Made by a program: the position numbers and the translations under genes. Positions 50,901 through 61,987 of a stretch of DNA of 64,000 nucleotides are shown piece after piece. This stretch comes from Datnioides undecimradiatus (taxonomy: Eukaryota > Chordata > Actinopteri > Lobotiformes > Datnioididae). The DNA is taken from contig WARS01000012.1 of NCBI GenBank assembly GCA_008933995.1, forward strand, positions 2,852,001 to 2,916,000, written 5' to 3'. Numbering within the stretch: position 1 is the first letter of the stretch; each line of letters starts with the position of its first letter. A model generated the notes under the pieces. That model was not told where the DNA came from. It did no database searches and saw nothing but the letters and a program-made list of their open reading frames with translations.

Positions 50901-52319
50901 AGTACAGATAACTTAGCCCCTGGATTCAAATGCAGTATTACCCCCGGGGTCAGCACCGTGCGGCGGTGTGCCGATGTCGTAATTACAGACCACTGTGGTC
51001 TGGGATTCGCTGGAGAGGTGGCTGCCCGTGGATTGGTGGAGAGATCGGCTACGAGAGGCACGGTGACTCGAGCTGTCCGTCGAAGAGTCAGTACGAGTGT
51101 CACTGGATATAGATGGCTCCCGACCTGAGAGAGGAAGCCATAAGGAAGAGAGATGACCTTCCAGTTAATCCGGCATCTTCATATGTTTACAGTCAAGTAA
51201 GTTCAAGCTCAGCAGTATGCAGAAGCAGAAGTTGGATTACGGGGTTGAAGGTCAGAGCTTTAAAGCCGTAACCTTGCATAAACACAGAGTAATCTGATCT
51301 GTAGCAGAGTGTGTCATCTTTGCTGTACCAGAGTCTTCACTGTCGTAACCAGCCTTGCTGCTGCTGCTGCAGTGCTGGAGCTCCAGCTGCGGGTTGGAGC
51401 TGGTACAGGGGTTGGGGCTCTCCTGCAGTATCACCGGCGTCCCACGGGGGTCAGCGTAGAGCAGCAGCAGGGGCTGATAGTGGCCTTTGATACAGCGAGA
51501 CACCACGTCCTTCCACTTAGGGCCGATCTGGAGATGTAGCAGGAAAACACACAAACACAAAGACACACATGAACATACATAACCCCCAACACACATACAC
51601 ATGCACACACATACAAAGAGAAAGTAAATCTATCCATGTTGAGATATAACATTACGCATATTCCACCAAAAGTGGAAGGTCAAACACACATTGTGCTGCT
51701 GTTTGTCCCTATTGATATCATATTATCACATTTTTTCATTAGCTCAATAATCTAATATGTGTGACAGTGTGCACTGTGACTGATGGAGGTGTCAAGGACA
51801 TGTAGATTCACTTTATATCAGACTTTGACACAAACAAACTTGCGAGCTTCTCTTTAATTCAGCCACCGTAAGATTTAAATCATATTCCAGCCCTACGGAG
51901 CATAACTCACTTGAATCACGAAGTGTTACAACATAAGACTAGTTTCAGTGCTCGAACCTGCACTAAGATATTAAGCCAAAGACAGGGATTAAACCTTAAA
52001 CACATAATCAATCTGAAGCCGCCCCCGCTGACCATGCAGCACTTAAACTAACACACAGCGTAGTTCTTGTCATTGCTGCTCTCACCGGCACAACTGGAGA
52101 TGCAGCAGATACTGTACAGCAACCACCCCCCCCGTGTTGCAGCATGCAGACTCCAAACTGTGTCTCACCTCTTTGACGTGGGCGTCGTCGAAGTACATCC
52201 ACTTGCGTATCTTGGTCTGGAAGAAGAAGGTGGAGTAGTGCTTGCCGTAGTAGCACACCATGCCCACCAAGTAGAGCTCCGCCTGGCGAGCCCTCTCCTC
52301 TGTCACACGGTAGAACAAC

Positions 52320-52361
<42 letters not shown>

Positions 52362-55300
52362 GGAGGGAGGGGGTGGAGACAGGGAGGGAGGGAGAGATGC
52401 AGGGAAGAGAGGGAGAGGTGTGCAGCAGAGGGGGGTAGAGATAGAGTTAATGTGAATACGAGCACATTTTTGCTCACCTAGAATATGTGCTGTATGCAGT
52501 AATCCTTCACATGCTGCCATTTCTCAAACTCCTCACTCTCCTCCCCCTATTGTGTGCTGCACAGCGCAACATATGTGCTGCAGCTTTTCATGCAGAAATG
52601 ATGCACAGATCGCACACTGATGTCTCCGCGAGGTCAGCTGATGCAAATTAACACCACTGCACCTTTTATGCACACACAGGTAATGAATGTGATAAAGCGC
52701 TGGACCTTCCATATAATTCTTTCTTTAACCGCTACCGCATAAGGTTCAGGAAAGTACAGTAAAGTGACAAATTACCAAGGCCACTCACAGTTACTTTCGC
52801 CATTGATTTCTTCAAGAAATGTCAGAAAATCACGAGTCACGAGTTTCCACAACCCAAAGTGCCGTCTTCTAATTGCTTCTTTTGTCCGAACAACAGCCAA
52901 AAACTCAAAGACGTTCAATTTTTAGAGATATAAAAAATGCAAATCCTCATATTTGAGAAGTTGGAGCCTGCAAGTGCTGAGCATTTTCACTTGATAAATG
53001 AAAATCAGCCAAAATTGTTATCTATTTATTGTAATAGACCAATTGTTTCAGCGCTAAAATACCCTAATCTAGGGAGAGAATGAACACAAAAGACTAACAG
53101 GGAGGCAGAAAAGAGAGAAAACAGATGCAGAAGACAGACAAAGGCAGAAAATGAAAGCGGCAGCAGAGGAGGAGGGATACAGGAGGCAGATGGATTCACT
53201 TTTCCTGATCTGAACGACTAAACAAAAGCAGAAAATGCGATGGATTATGCCTCCAATTCCCATCTAACAACTAGCTTCATCTCACGGCAGCGGGATGAAA
53301 ACGGGAGAGACGGCAGCGGGCAGAGACAGAAGATAGAAGATAGAGGAAAGAATTTGACTCACTGTAACACACAGTCATAGTCACTGATCCATTATTCATA
53401 GATATCGCTTCAGAATGCGGCTGGAGATGTTACAGTGGCATTAAAATGCATCAACATTACTCAGTCATGACACGGAGTATCAGAGGTGTGTGTGTGTGTG
53501 TGAGGTGTGAAAGGAGGAGACGGAGGAGCAGCATCCTGAGCTCCGTATGAGAGGGGTCAAATCGAGTGTGTCATGTTTGTGTGTTGCCTTTCAGCGTTGG
53601 GACGGGATTTATTGAGTTGACTGTGCTGCAGCGTTACTTGCTCAGTCTTTGTGTCATTAAGCGTGCATTTATATGTGTGTGTGTGTCCAGTGGAGTTGGA
53701 TCTGTGCCCTTGTATGTTGTTATGTCGGATTGTTGTAGCCTCAGGGTGTGTGTCATACTGATCTGGGTTTTTGTTCTGTGGTCACAAAGTAATCATTGTT
53801 AAACTTTCCAAAAACGCAACAGTTTGAGTTCCCAAAAACAGAAAAACTCATTAGTGGCTAGTGGAACAGAGGCTAGACAGGAAGTGACATCATGACTTCA
53901 GCTCTCTATACAGGTGGAGGTGTAAAGCAACAAAGATTTTATTCGTCCACCAGCTTCTAGTTGACGCTTTGGGCACAAAAATATACAATCCAATTACACG
54001 TATAGTACCACTCTTACACCAAGTGATACTGACACAATTTCCTAGAAAAGCCCAGAGTTCACATGCTGGTATTTTTTTAAAAATAAGTAAAAGTTTGAAT
54101 TTTTTAAATCACTGTTTGTCTACCTTGTTCGGTGAAATGCAGAAAATGTCATTATTAACCATCTTTGAAAACAACAACCATTTTGATTGCCAGTCGCCAA
54201 GCAACACTGTCGGCACTTCCAACACGTTGTGTAGCCTACACTGCTTTACTTGCCACGTTGAAAGTAAATGATAAGTAAGACTAAGCCTAGAAATGAAGGG
54301 ACTGGAAAACACGAAGGGTTCTGGTTTAAGAGGTTAAGGGATTTCCCAACCTTTTCAGAGAGGGTCAACTGGTAAGACTGGTCCACATCAATTGAATGTG
54401 ACGTCACAACAGTGTCAGGCTGAATGCATGTGGACAAAACAAAACGGGTCCTTCTCACAAACTGCAGCACTTATGTGAATGACAGCAGGCGTCTACAGCC
54501 GTGTTAGCAGCAGCTGTGTCCTGGTTTTGAGTTTGTTTGTTTATTTCCTGTTTTATCTTGTAGGATGTTTTTTCCTAATGTCCCTTTGTGAACTTACTTC
54601 CTGTCCTTTTGCTCCCTGTTGTCATTGTCACCTGTTTTAGCCGTGTTTCACTGTCATTGCATATTGTGCTTTGCGTTCCAGCTGTTTTCCTAGTGTTTCT
54701 TGGTGTTTTCTTGTGTTCCTTTGTGAGTTTGGGCCTTTGCCTTAATTAAATCGTTGAACTGTCAGTGCTCTGCGTCCATCCCCTTGTACTTTCCTCTTTC
54801 CAGTGTGGCACAATTGTGACGAGCTGCACTTAGGCAAAGTGAAAGTCAGCGTGCATCAACTATGATAATGAGGAGACCCATGAAGAACCACCTCAAACAT
54901 ATGTGACTCCTTATTATCGTGTCTGTATTTATGTTAGTGCTCATGTGGACGTACTTGGCGGCTCACAAAGGCATACATAACTTATGTTAATGTGTTATAA
55001 TGGCTGTGCAATATGTATGTGTGTGTGAGCCCCTTACATCTCCCAGACGCAGGCAGGTCCCCAGGCTGTGTATGACGTCCTCAGCCAGGTCAGAGTGATC
55101 TGAATCCCACACCAGCCCGATGGACACGATCTCCGGTGAGTTCATCAGCACCCTGCGGATACGCAGCACCTCGCCACAGTTACTCTGTGACAGGAGAGGG
55201 GGAGAGCGTGTGATCAAACAGGTTTATTCATCCCATGTCGTGAGCCAGTGTGACAGCGGTGCACGTTGCTAAAACTGTCCCTTTAATTTGGCAGCGATGA

Positions 55301-55512
55301 GCACACGCATGCGAATACACACACAGATGAAGTGAGCAGTAGGAGTGCAGATAAAGAGAGGGAGGGAAAGAGACGATGAGAGGACTGTAAGAGAGAGCGA
55401 CAGAGGAAGAAGCGCTGTGCTGAGTTGTATTTGTCCCTTGGGCCTTCTGTTGAGTTCAGAACCGTGTGTTCTGAATCCTTCCTTTGAGTCATGACCCACC
55501 GCAGAGCTGGTG

Positions 55513-55565
<53 letters not shown>

Positions 55566-58187
55566 CAACACTAACACACACACGCACGCGCACGAGCATG
55601 CACGCAGTGCTGGCAGAGCCGGCTCGGAAACAGCCTGAGAACACCCTGGCAACCAGACACTTTGCCAAACACAACACTCGCACACACACGTATGCACAAA
55701 CACACACAGAACTCTCCCTTTGTGGGCGGCGGGCTGTTTTGCACTGGCACCAGAGATGGCAGGAAGGTATTTTGCCAGCGTCCGCTTCTCAATTCTCCGA
55801 GAGGGACACAAACACAAGCCGGGGAGCGGCGGCCAAACAGCACAGCGACTGAGACACAGGCTATCTGTTAGCTTAGGACACATCGATGGGGCCCACAGGC
55901 TCAGTTAGCTCTCTGTGCTCTGTCTCTGCTGAGAGCAGCCGGTGACAGCATCATTCATCAAATGATCGTACAAACAGATTCGCTCTGCTTCATAATACAA
56001 CATTGATCTTGCAGTCTCATCTCTGAATTTTATATGCAAAGATTTTTTTCATTTCTTTTTTCTTTTTTTTTTTTGCTGTGGCTATGCAGACCTTTCCAAG
56101 AGAGTGAGTTATATAACAGTGCTGCTGGTCAAAGGATACTGTAGGTTTGCAGAATGCTGATCGCTGCATTCTTCACAGCAAAATGAAACAACTTTGGGGA
56201 AATGTTTGCGCTTGTGCTTCCTCACGACTCATAGAGCACCAGAGTAAAGAGACGATCCCACTTTTATCAATGAAGTGACAGCTGAAGAGTGAACAGAGGT
56301 GGAAAGATACTGAGTGTTACTGAGTCACTTCTCTTAAAGGATTATCTGGGGTTGTGTTTTTTAACACTTTTGTGTTTCATTCATTTTTTGTAGCTTGGGC
56401 CATCATTTCTCTGATGATCAGTGGCGTGTGCAGACTTTTTTTGACTTACTGACTTATTCAGAGTGGCATTTGGTACATGTGTTAATAGCAGCTTTGTGAA
56501 CAAAGCGCGGGGAAAGAAAGGTCACCAATATAGCAAACATGTCACATTATTACGCAATGTTGAGATTCCACAGACTGATGTTGGTAAACAACATTTTTTG
56601 TTTTACGGGCTTTATGGAAATGTAAAACTGAAATAGGAACTTTCCTGCAATGCGTATGTTTGTGCAGTTTGGTCAAACCACTTTGGATGCAGGTACCGGG
56701 AACTTTAATGGGTTGGTTTGATCTGAAAATCTCTTTAAATCCAAAATTGTGCTTATGATGGACTGGTCCCAAATACCGAGCTTATCCAAGTTTTCTGTTG
56801 TGGTTAATAACAGTCTGTCAAGTTGTTTCAAGACACTGAAAGAAAACAAAGATCTACAGAACTGAGATAATTTAATGTTTAATCTTACTACATCCTACTT
56901 ACTTTCAGTTTTAAGATCAATTAATTAAATCAATTTAAGCTTATAACTGGCAAAAAGTGGTGCATCCAGAGCTTCACAGCTTCCTCTGTCAACTCTTTGG
57001 CACCAAGCAAACATCTTCACACTCTCCTATCTGCAATCTGGCACCTCCAGTATCTACCAGCAGCCTCGCCGCCATCCAAATACCATCACTTTGTTTGAGC
57101 AAAGCCCAGTGTCGTATTAACAAAAGATCAGCGCAGCAAGTGATGGAAGATAAACAGAGGCAGGTCTGTGTGACTCCCGCAGGACTGCGCACACGGCATC
57201 AGCGTTCAGGCCATAAAGGAGCTAATGGCGTGTACCAGTATAGCTGCAGCGGTGGAGTTTGTGGCGGCGTTGCTGTGTGAGGAGAGGGGCAGCTGAGGAG
57301 GCTCTTTGTGCAGATACTTTGGCAGAGAGCGGTGGCTGAGCGCGGCCAAACTGGATCTATTCAACAGCAGCACTTTCCCATGTGGCAGCACAACACACAA
57401 ACGTGCAGAACAAAGGCATCACACTCGTTCCTCTGTCCACCTCCATCACTACCTACGCTCCTTCTTTCTCTCTCTCTCACTGTATTATCTCGCTTGAGTT
57501 TCTTCAGTCCACCAATTTTCACCCCTAAAATGCCCACGTTTTGGAAGGAGCGCACTGGTTAAAATGATTCTTTCCCCGCACCGCCAAGTGTCCCTTTGTT
57601 TCCTGCTGCAAGAGGATGATGATCACTGTGGTTTACTGTAAAGGAGGTCGATGACGACAGCTCACAAAATGCTTCCGGTAATAGAAAGTGATGAGGAAAA
57701 TGGGAAGAAAATGCAAATGAGCTGCTGGTTATGTAACACAGACTCACCGACAAAGAAGGGGGGGAAAAAACAAACACGGCACGATGAAACTACCAAAGTG
57801 GTAACGCTGCAAATTGTATTTTTAAAAGCCAGCTGTTTTTACCCATATATCTTTTGATTATTGAAAAAAATGGGATGGGACCAAAAATAAACGTTTACAC
57901 TTTATGCATTCTTGTGAGCGCGCTGAATTTTACAGGATGACACTTCTGCGCGTACTGTGTGTGCACTGGAACATGCACGTTGCTTTTGTGTGCGTGTGTG
58001 TATTGTGTGTGTGCATGCTCTCACAGGGCAGTTGCGCAGGTCTCCCATGTTGCTGGCGTTACGGAGCAGTTCCCCAAACATGTCCGGTGTGGGTTTCTCT
58101 CTGCACTCCAGCATCCTCACCGCCTGGTTACTGCAGCATCGGACACAAACAACAAAATTGCACACTAAGTGGACACTAAGTGAATAC

Positions 58188-58218
<31 letters not shown>

Positions 58219-59936
58219 TGTGTGCGCGCTGCCAAGATGAAAACATGTATTGTCGTGGCCAAATGTAACTTGTGACCACCGGAAACATTCTCTCTGTTCT
58301 TTTAAACTTCCTACTTCCTGTGGTATTTCTGGCTGAAATTCAGCTGAAAATCTTTGAATTACACATCCACACACCCATCGAGGGACTCTGAGTCAGTCCT
58401 GTGAGCTTTTTTAATAAAGCACACAAAAAGAAAAGAGGAAAAAGTAGCAACACATCGAGATTATGCAGTCATTAAGGCTGTGAGAAAGATTCCCTTTTCT
58501 AAATCCTGTTCACAGATCCGATTATGATCTTTGACCTTCCTGAAGTGGTCGAGCTAAAAGACAATTTCCCCACAGGAAACAATTACAGTACAGAAATAGT
58601 GTTATTGTAAAGTAGAAGTTCATCTACAACGATTTGATGATTACTCTTGGAGCAAAAACTTTATTTTTGAGACAATCTCGCTCCTCGTGGCTTAAAGCAG
58701 CGACACTTTAATACTGAGCTGATTTCATCCCATTTAAATACAATCGTCCTCTGAAGGACAAACTCAAATGTACATTGTTATTATTGTTATTATTATTATC
58801 TGTGAATACCAAATGACCTTGTGCGAGCCTGTCTGCCAGTCAGATGCCATGTATGAGATTATGTGTGCAATGAATCATCATCGTTGTTTTTGATTTTTTT
58901 TTTTTTTCTGGTGAAGTATTCCTTTAAGAATCACGATTTTAAAAACCATCTAAATCTCTCCTCCTCCCCCCTCTCCTCCCCCCTCTCCTCACCCCTTCCA
59001 TTAGCCTGAAATGAACTCAACCTCTTCTCTACTCTCTCTCACTCAATTTCAACCCCTCTCTCGGCCTCTCCTCTTCAGATGCACAGGGCAGATGCGAGGC
59101 TAAGAAAGCATAAAACAACAACAACAAGGCACCAGGCAAAAAAAACAAAACACTTGTTTACTCATGTTCTGAATTGTGCTTGAACCAGACGTTTGTTTTG
59201 TCTTTTTGCTGCCCTCTGATTATCTTACTCATGTTGACTTTTGCATATTTGGCTATCTCAACTGTAAACAACAGGCTCCACTAAGGGTAAAAATAGCTTG
59301 GCAGCGCTAACAGGCACAAACACAGAGCGGTGGCACCGCTGTGCCCCACAACTACCTTGACACAGTGTGTTTATTTGTACTTTTGCCCCCCATTCATCCC
59401 TCTATTTCCTCTGCCGCGTTCCATTTCCAAAAGGGATATGGAGTGATATATCCCCTTATTTCCCTCCCGTTCGCAGTCTTTCCGACCCACTGTTCCACTT
59501 ATAGATTTATGTCACCCTCTGGGTCTACTGAATCAAACAGCTGATTGATTACTTCCCCTGTTCCTTATTTCATTGACTGAGAGCATGTGCGAGTTTTATG
59601 TAACAGCTCTGAGGATACACACACACACGTCTCCCGCTTGTGCATTTACCTGCGCGAGTGCCTGCATGCTTAAAGGTCTACCTGGACATGGGAGAGACAT
59701 TATGCGCAAGCTCACCTGCTCTTGCATATGCATGAACATTCACGTGTGTGCGTGTGTGGGTGCGTGTGTGCATAATGGGTGGGTGTGTGTGCATGTGTGT
59801 GCTCACAGTTCAGTGTTCAGCAGGGACCCGTGCAGGGAAGAAGAGAACACGCTGTACCTTCCTTTACTGCCACCCAGCCTCAGCTTGCTGCCAGATTTAC
59901 TGCAGTGTGTGTGTGAGTGTGTGCGTGTGTGTGTGT

Positions 59937-59971
<35 letters not shown>

Positions 59972-61772
59972 GTGTGTGTCTGGTCTTACCAGAGGGATGT
60001 AGTGGAGATGTAATGAACCATCTGAATGAAGGGCAAGGGGTCTGATGTGGCTCCACAGCTGTTACACACACACTGCGAACACAAATACATCCTCAGGTTC
60101 ATCGTGTTCTTTCAAAATGTTGTTTTTATTTTGATGAAAGCCCCAAAAGTGGAACACGCAACCGCTCAGTAGCAATCTCCTACCTGTTCAAATAGCGTCA
60201 TGGCAAACTTCTGGTGCGGTATACAGTGCTTGGCGGTGCAGATGTCCTCTCTACTCTCCGCGCTGATGTGGAAGTGGATCCGCATCAGAAGGTTCTCCTG
60301 AGAAACACACAAGGCAAAGTGGACATCAATTAATGTGTGTCTGCTGTGCGCTAAGTTGCTTGTTTATATTGTATACATATGTACAGCGAGTGTGTGTGTG
60401 TGCGCGCGCGTGTGTGTGTGCATGTGTTTGATCGCTCCTCTCTGTTGGTGCTCCTGTTAATCTGACCGTGGGAGCAGCATCTATATTTCATAAGAACCCG
60501 ACGGATTCCCTGACTGAACACATTTACTACCAATCGATCAGACAGCGCCTCTCATGCACACACACACACACACACACGCACTGTGGAGGTCTTTAAGGCA
60601 CAGAAAGAGACCGAAGGTGGTGGAGAGACAGCGAGACGAAGGGCTGAGGAGAGTGAAGCGAGGAGGAGGCGAACAGACACAATAAAGCCTGAGAGTAGAA
60701 ATGTTTTCTTTTCTTAATTTTGACATTCAGTGACAACGCTAAATAATAAACACTAATAATTTAAAAATGAGACACACACCATTGGAAAAATGTAACACAC
60801 TCAAAAATCAGAACAAAAGCAGTGTACTTTTTGTAAACTTCACGTGACAGTTTGGGAATTAAAAACTGAGGGATATTAGTGTTTCATTGTAATTACCCAG
60901 CTGCAGATGATGATATGCACTTTCATAATACATTAAATGTTTTTGAAGCCAGAGCCACAATATGAAAATGCTAACATCAGCCACTGGTTTAACACAGATT
61001 CATTCTTAATCTCCACCTTATTACCTGTATCAAAAATGGATGGACATTGATTTAAACTCAGCACATTAATACATGACATTAAATATAAGGCTGCAACAAA
61101 TTATTCAAATTAAGCATCTGATGGTTTTGTTGACTAATTAGAAACTATGACAATTCACTGTCTGATCTACGAACAAAGAAAAACATGATGTCTAAGCAAA
61201 AAATGAGCCCGGTCATCAAAATATGACAAAAGCTTAAATGTGAAATTTACAATATTGTAAAACGGAGTGAACCCGATTCATTTTCACTCAAATGGCAAAT
61301 CAATTAATGGGCTCATTGCTGCAGCTCTAAATGAACCCTTACTGCCATTTGAAAGCGTGTGAGTGTGTGAATTTGTTGAGACAACAGTGTAAGTCTTTTT
61401 GGTTTCAATCATTTCTGAGTGAATCAAAGCATGTTATGCAAATCAAACTCATGAGGGAGAGCCGTGGGACAGTGGCAGTTGCAGCAGTGACTGCAACAAG
61501 GTGGGCACACCTGGCAACCTCATGTTGGCACCGCTGTTGGTTGCACAAGTTGCACGACTCATTGTAGCGGGGTTAGGATAAAGCCTGCGCCCTCTCTCAG
61601 CTTAGAGTCAAAACATGATGGACAGCACAATAAACCAACAAACTGCGTCCTCACAAACACACACAGTCAAGAGAAGAGTTGAAAGTTGAACCCAGGACAA
61701 AAAAAAGACATTTCTTTGATTTTAGACTGAAGAGTCCTGACTGCAGTGAGTGTCTGTGAGCATAACTTTAGG

Positions 61773-61817
<45 letters not shown>

Positions 61818-61987
61818 TGCGTGTGTGTGGCCATGTTGTGTGTCAGACTCACAAAGCACTCGGCAGCGTCATCCATGATACCCAGCTGAAAGCGCTGTTC
61901 GTCTTGGAAAGTCTTGGCCAGGGCGCTCCGCAGTGCATCTGATGGCAGCACACGCTCACTGCTGAACTGGAACTGAGCAAAGATACT
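39435..61987 (-). CDS. usp54, ubiquitin-specific protease 54 family (5' end missing)
   Basis: Seventeen exons on the - strand join in phase to 1107 codons plus stop. From 5' to 3': 61853-61987, 60184-60297, 59990-60072, 58025-58130, 55038-55184, 52169-52318, 51329-51527, 50942-51124, 50378-50597, 49445-49831, 49054-49181, 48813-48965, 45076-45223, 41978-42801, 41598-41725, 41374-41505 and 39435-39521. The first six hold most of the USP catalytic fold, including the His-box ([11 protein letters not shown]) and CVCNSCG. The long tail carries family motifs [89 protein letters not shown] and [15 protein letters not shown], which separate USP54 from most USPs. USP53 and USP54 were long called inactive; more recent work reports K63-linkage-directed activity. 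The start codon and Cys box are off the right edge. Teleosts may carry two copies (a/b), and I cannot tell which this is. Confidence 0.93.
39522..41373 (-). other. usp54 intron with a possible cassette exon
   Basis: Low-GC DNA with no repeats that I can name. A possible 120 bp phase-0 exon at 41002-41121 is listed separately. The stretch beside exon 41374 is purine-rich on +, that is pyrimidine-rich in the gene sense. Confidence 0.4.
41002..41121 (-). CDS. Possible extra usp54 exon (40 codons)
   Basis: Open, phase 0 to phase 0, between an AG (gatgtcag) and a donor gtaaac, so it can be spliced in or left out without changing frame. Encodes a Ser/Thr/Ile-rich piece ([10 protein letters not shown] to PPPSTASQ). 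The acceptor lacks a good pyrimidine tract and I recognise no homology, so chance is quite possible. Confidence 0.25.
41374..41505 (-). CDS. usp54 exon with [15 protein letters not shown] motif
   Basis: 44 codons, phase 0/0, acceptor ccctctgcag and donor gtgagt. The motif is one of the best-kept parts of the USP54 tail. The Arg-rich end ([13 protein letters not shown]) is specific to this gene. Confidence 0.9.
41598..41725 (-). CDS. usp54 tail exon
   Basis: 128 bp, phase 1 in and phase 0 out, acceptor cctgttttcag and donor gtaaca. Reads [14 protein letters not shown] and TPTYLNK. Linked by phase to the exons on either side. Function of this segment unknown. Confidence 0.85.
41823..41975. repeat. 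(AAT)n and (GT)n microsatellites beside a usp54 donor
   Basis: (AAT)n at about 41823-41875 and (GT)n at 41932-41975. The second starts within three bases of the donor of exon 41978-42801, reading (CA)n in gene sense. Confidence 0.9.
41978..42801 (-). CDS. usp54 large tail exon
   Basis: 824 bp, phase 2 in and phase 1 out. Starts [11 protein letters not shown], matching the mammalian 'SEQPIPLQVLL' that I recall, and ends [16 protein letters not shown]. The middle is Pro/Ser/His-rich and low complexity, probably disordered and lineage-specific. Donor gtacac is weak and followed at once by (CA)n. Confidence 0.9.
42802..45075 (-). other. usp54 intron
   Basis: Contains (CA)n at 42934-42972, a CTCC run near 43660-43680, and a poly(T) near 44671. 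A short - strand frame ending [12 protein letters not shown] before a stop near 44305 has no matching splice phase and is left unassigned. Confidence 0.5.
45076..45223 (-). CDS. usp54 tail exon (divergent)
   Basis: 148 bp, acceptor 'aacatcctcag', donor gtacca; phase 1 in and phase 2 out, exactly bridging exons 48813-48965 and 41978-42801. Reads [18 protein letters not shown] and then a charged [10 protein letters not shown] segment. Similarity to USP54 is weak, so the call rests mainly on splice phase. May be the remains of the helical segment expected here. Confidence 0.6.
45224..48812 (-). other. usp54 intron
   Basis: Purine-rich on + at 45240-45440, (GT)n at 46500-46566, (CA)n at 47869-47942, and repeat-like 'gctaacac...tagcatgatagcatgctagctta' at about 47140-47240. 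At 48565-48760 lies a fish repeat starting 'ttaaagggccagttcaca'. A - strand frame at 46108-46599 is partly CA repeat and partly unknown, possibly an old transposon. No usp54 exon recognised. Confidence 0.5.
48813..48965 (-). CDS. usp54 exon, [14 protein letters not shown] coiled segment
   Basis: 153 bp, phase 1/1, acceptor 'tgttccggctcag', donor gtatgg. Reads [19 protein letters not shown] and then [16 protein letters not shown], a charged coiled-coil followed by a motif typical of USP54. Confidence 0.93.
49054..49181 (-). CDS. usp54 tail exon
   Basis: 128 bp, phase 2 in and phase 1 out, acceptor 'ctctccacag'. Reads [18 protein letters not shown] and ELPSPSWGG, a conserved Ser/Pro-rich patch of the family. 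Donor gtgtgt is weak. Confidence 0.9.
49445..49831 (-). CDS. usp54 exon, [19 protein letters not shown] and [12 protein letters not shown]
   Basis: 387 bp, phase 2/2, acceptor 'tgttctctag', donor gtggga. The two motifs at its ends are hallmark USP54 blocks; between them is a Gly/Pro-rich variable stretch. Confidence 0.95.
49832..50377 (-). other. usp54 intron
   Basis: AT-rich. Includes a worn piece near 50200-50250 of the repeat family seen at 36470. No exon signals. Confidence 0.5.
50378..50597 (-). CDS. usp54 serine-rich exon
   Basis: 220 bp, phase 1 in and phase 2 out. Reads [16 protein letters not shown], two poly-Ser runs, and [12 protein letters not shown], the last matching a conserved USP54 motif. 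The poly-Ser tracts look lineage-specific. Acceptor 'tcccacgctcag', donor gtactg. Confidence 0.9.
50637..50680. repeat. LINE 3'-end-like fragment
   Basis: 'cacttttattaatcccacag' resembles the short conserved 3' terminus of fish LINEs. It lies in the 344 bp intron between exons 50378 and 50942, and nothing else of the element remains. Confidence 0.35.
50942..51124 (-). CDS. usp54 exon, [17 protein letters not shown]
   Basis: 183 bp, phase 1/1, acceptor 'cctctctcag', donor gtaata. The Ser/Thr/Asp motif is strongly kept in USP54 and follows the end of the catalytic domain. Confidence 0.95.
51329..51527 (-). CDS. usp54 exon, C-terminal end of the USP domain
   Basis: 199 bp, phase 0 in and phase 1 out. 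Reads [32 protein letters not shown] and GYDSEDS. Closes the catalytic fold. A short Ser/Gln/Leu-rich insert sits before GYDSEDS. Confidence 0.95.
51528..52168 (-). other. usp54 intron
   Basis: CA/GT-rich near the exon at 51540-51620, otherwise unremarkable AT-rich sequence. No gene. Confidence 0.5.
52169..52318 (-). CDS. usp54 exon with the USP His-box
   Basis: 150 bp, phase 0/0. Reads [35 protein letters not shown] and [12 protein letters not shown]. The His of GKHY aligns with the catalytic His position of active USPs. Acceptor pyrimidine tract is a (CT)n microsatellite (52323-52358). Confidence 0.95.
52319..55037 (-). other. usp54 intron
   Basis: Begins with the (CT)n tract. Contains a teleost MITE at 52740-53062 and mixed AT-rich DNA. 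No other exons or genes. Confidence 0.5.
52740..53062. repeat. Teleost MITE ('gctgaaacaattggtc' family)
   Basis: Landmarks in order: 'tttcttcaagaaatgtcaga', 'ttttgtccgaacaacagcca', 'caaatcctcatatttgagaa' and 'gaccaattgtttcagcgcta'. This is a very common fish non-autonomous element whose ends are imperfect inverted repeats. A second, more worn copy appears at 61088-61330. Confidence 0.65.
55038..55184 (-). CDS. usp54 catalytic-domain exon
   Basis: 147 bp, phase 0/0, acceptor 'tcctgtcacag', donor gtaagg. Reads [36 protein letters not shown] and GTCLRLGD. Highly conserved. Confidence 0.96.
55185..58024 (-). other. usp54 intron
   Basis: (CA)n at 55516-55561 with related imperfect repeats to about 55710. 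The open frames there are dinucleotide artefacts. A T-rich run lies near 56043-56075. No exon or gene seen. Confidence 0.5.
58025..58130 (-). CDS. usp54 catalytic-domain exon
   Basis: 106 bp, phase 2 in and phase 0 out, acceptor 'gatgctgcag', donor gtgaga. Reads [19 protein letters not shown] and [14 protein letters not shown], a USP53/54 signature segment. Confidence 0.96.
58131..59989 (-). other. usp54 intron
   Basis: (GT)n at 58188-58216 close to the acceptor, a pyrimidine-rich CTCC stretch at 58950-59075, and (GT)n at 59905-59968 close to the next donor. No gene. Confidence 0.5.
59990..60072 (-). CDS. usp54 catalytic-domain exon with Cys pair
   Basis: 83 bp, phase 0 in and phase 2 out, acceptor 'tgttcgcag', donor gtaaga. 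Reads [19 protein letters not shown], giving the CxxC of the USP zinc-finger region. Confidence 0.95.
60184..60297 (-). CDS. usp54 catalytic-domain exon
   Basis: 114 bp, phase 0/0, acceptor 'gtttctcag', donor gtagga. Reads [19 protein letters not shown] and [11 protein letters not shown], strongly conserved in USP53/54. Confidence 0.96.
60298..61852 (-). other. usp54 intron
   Basis: Contains GT/CA tracts near 60390-60420 and 60555-60580, the diverged MITE at 61088-61330, and (GT)n at 61776-61829. No gene. Confidence 0.5.
61088..61330. repeat. Diverged teleost MITE
   Basis: Ends 'aggctgcaacaaattattc' and 'attgctgcagctcta' are inverted. The interior resembles the element at 52740-53062 in opposite orientation but is badly decayed. 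Confidence 0.45.
61853..61987 (-). CDS. usp54 catalytic-domain exon (first in window)
   Basis: 135 bp, phase 0/0, donor gtgagt. Reads [19 protein letters not shown] and [19 protein letters not shown]. In the family it directly follows the exons with the catalytic Cys, which lie beyond the window. Its acceptor is preceded by (TG)n. Confidence 0.96.

Noticed and set aside
55269-55883. 204-codon frame with long Cys/Val runs
   Set aside because: The runs are translated (GT)n/(CA)n microsatellite inside a usp54 intron; the frame crosses no usp54 exon.
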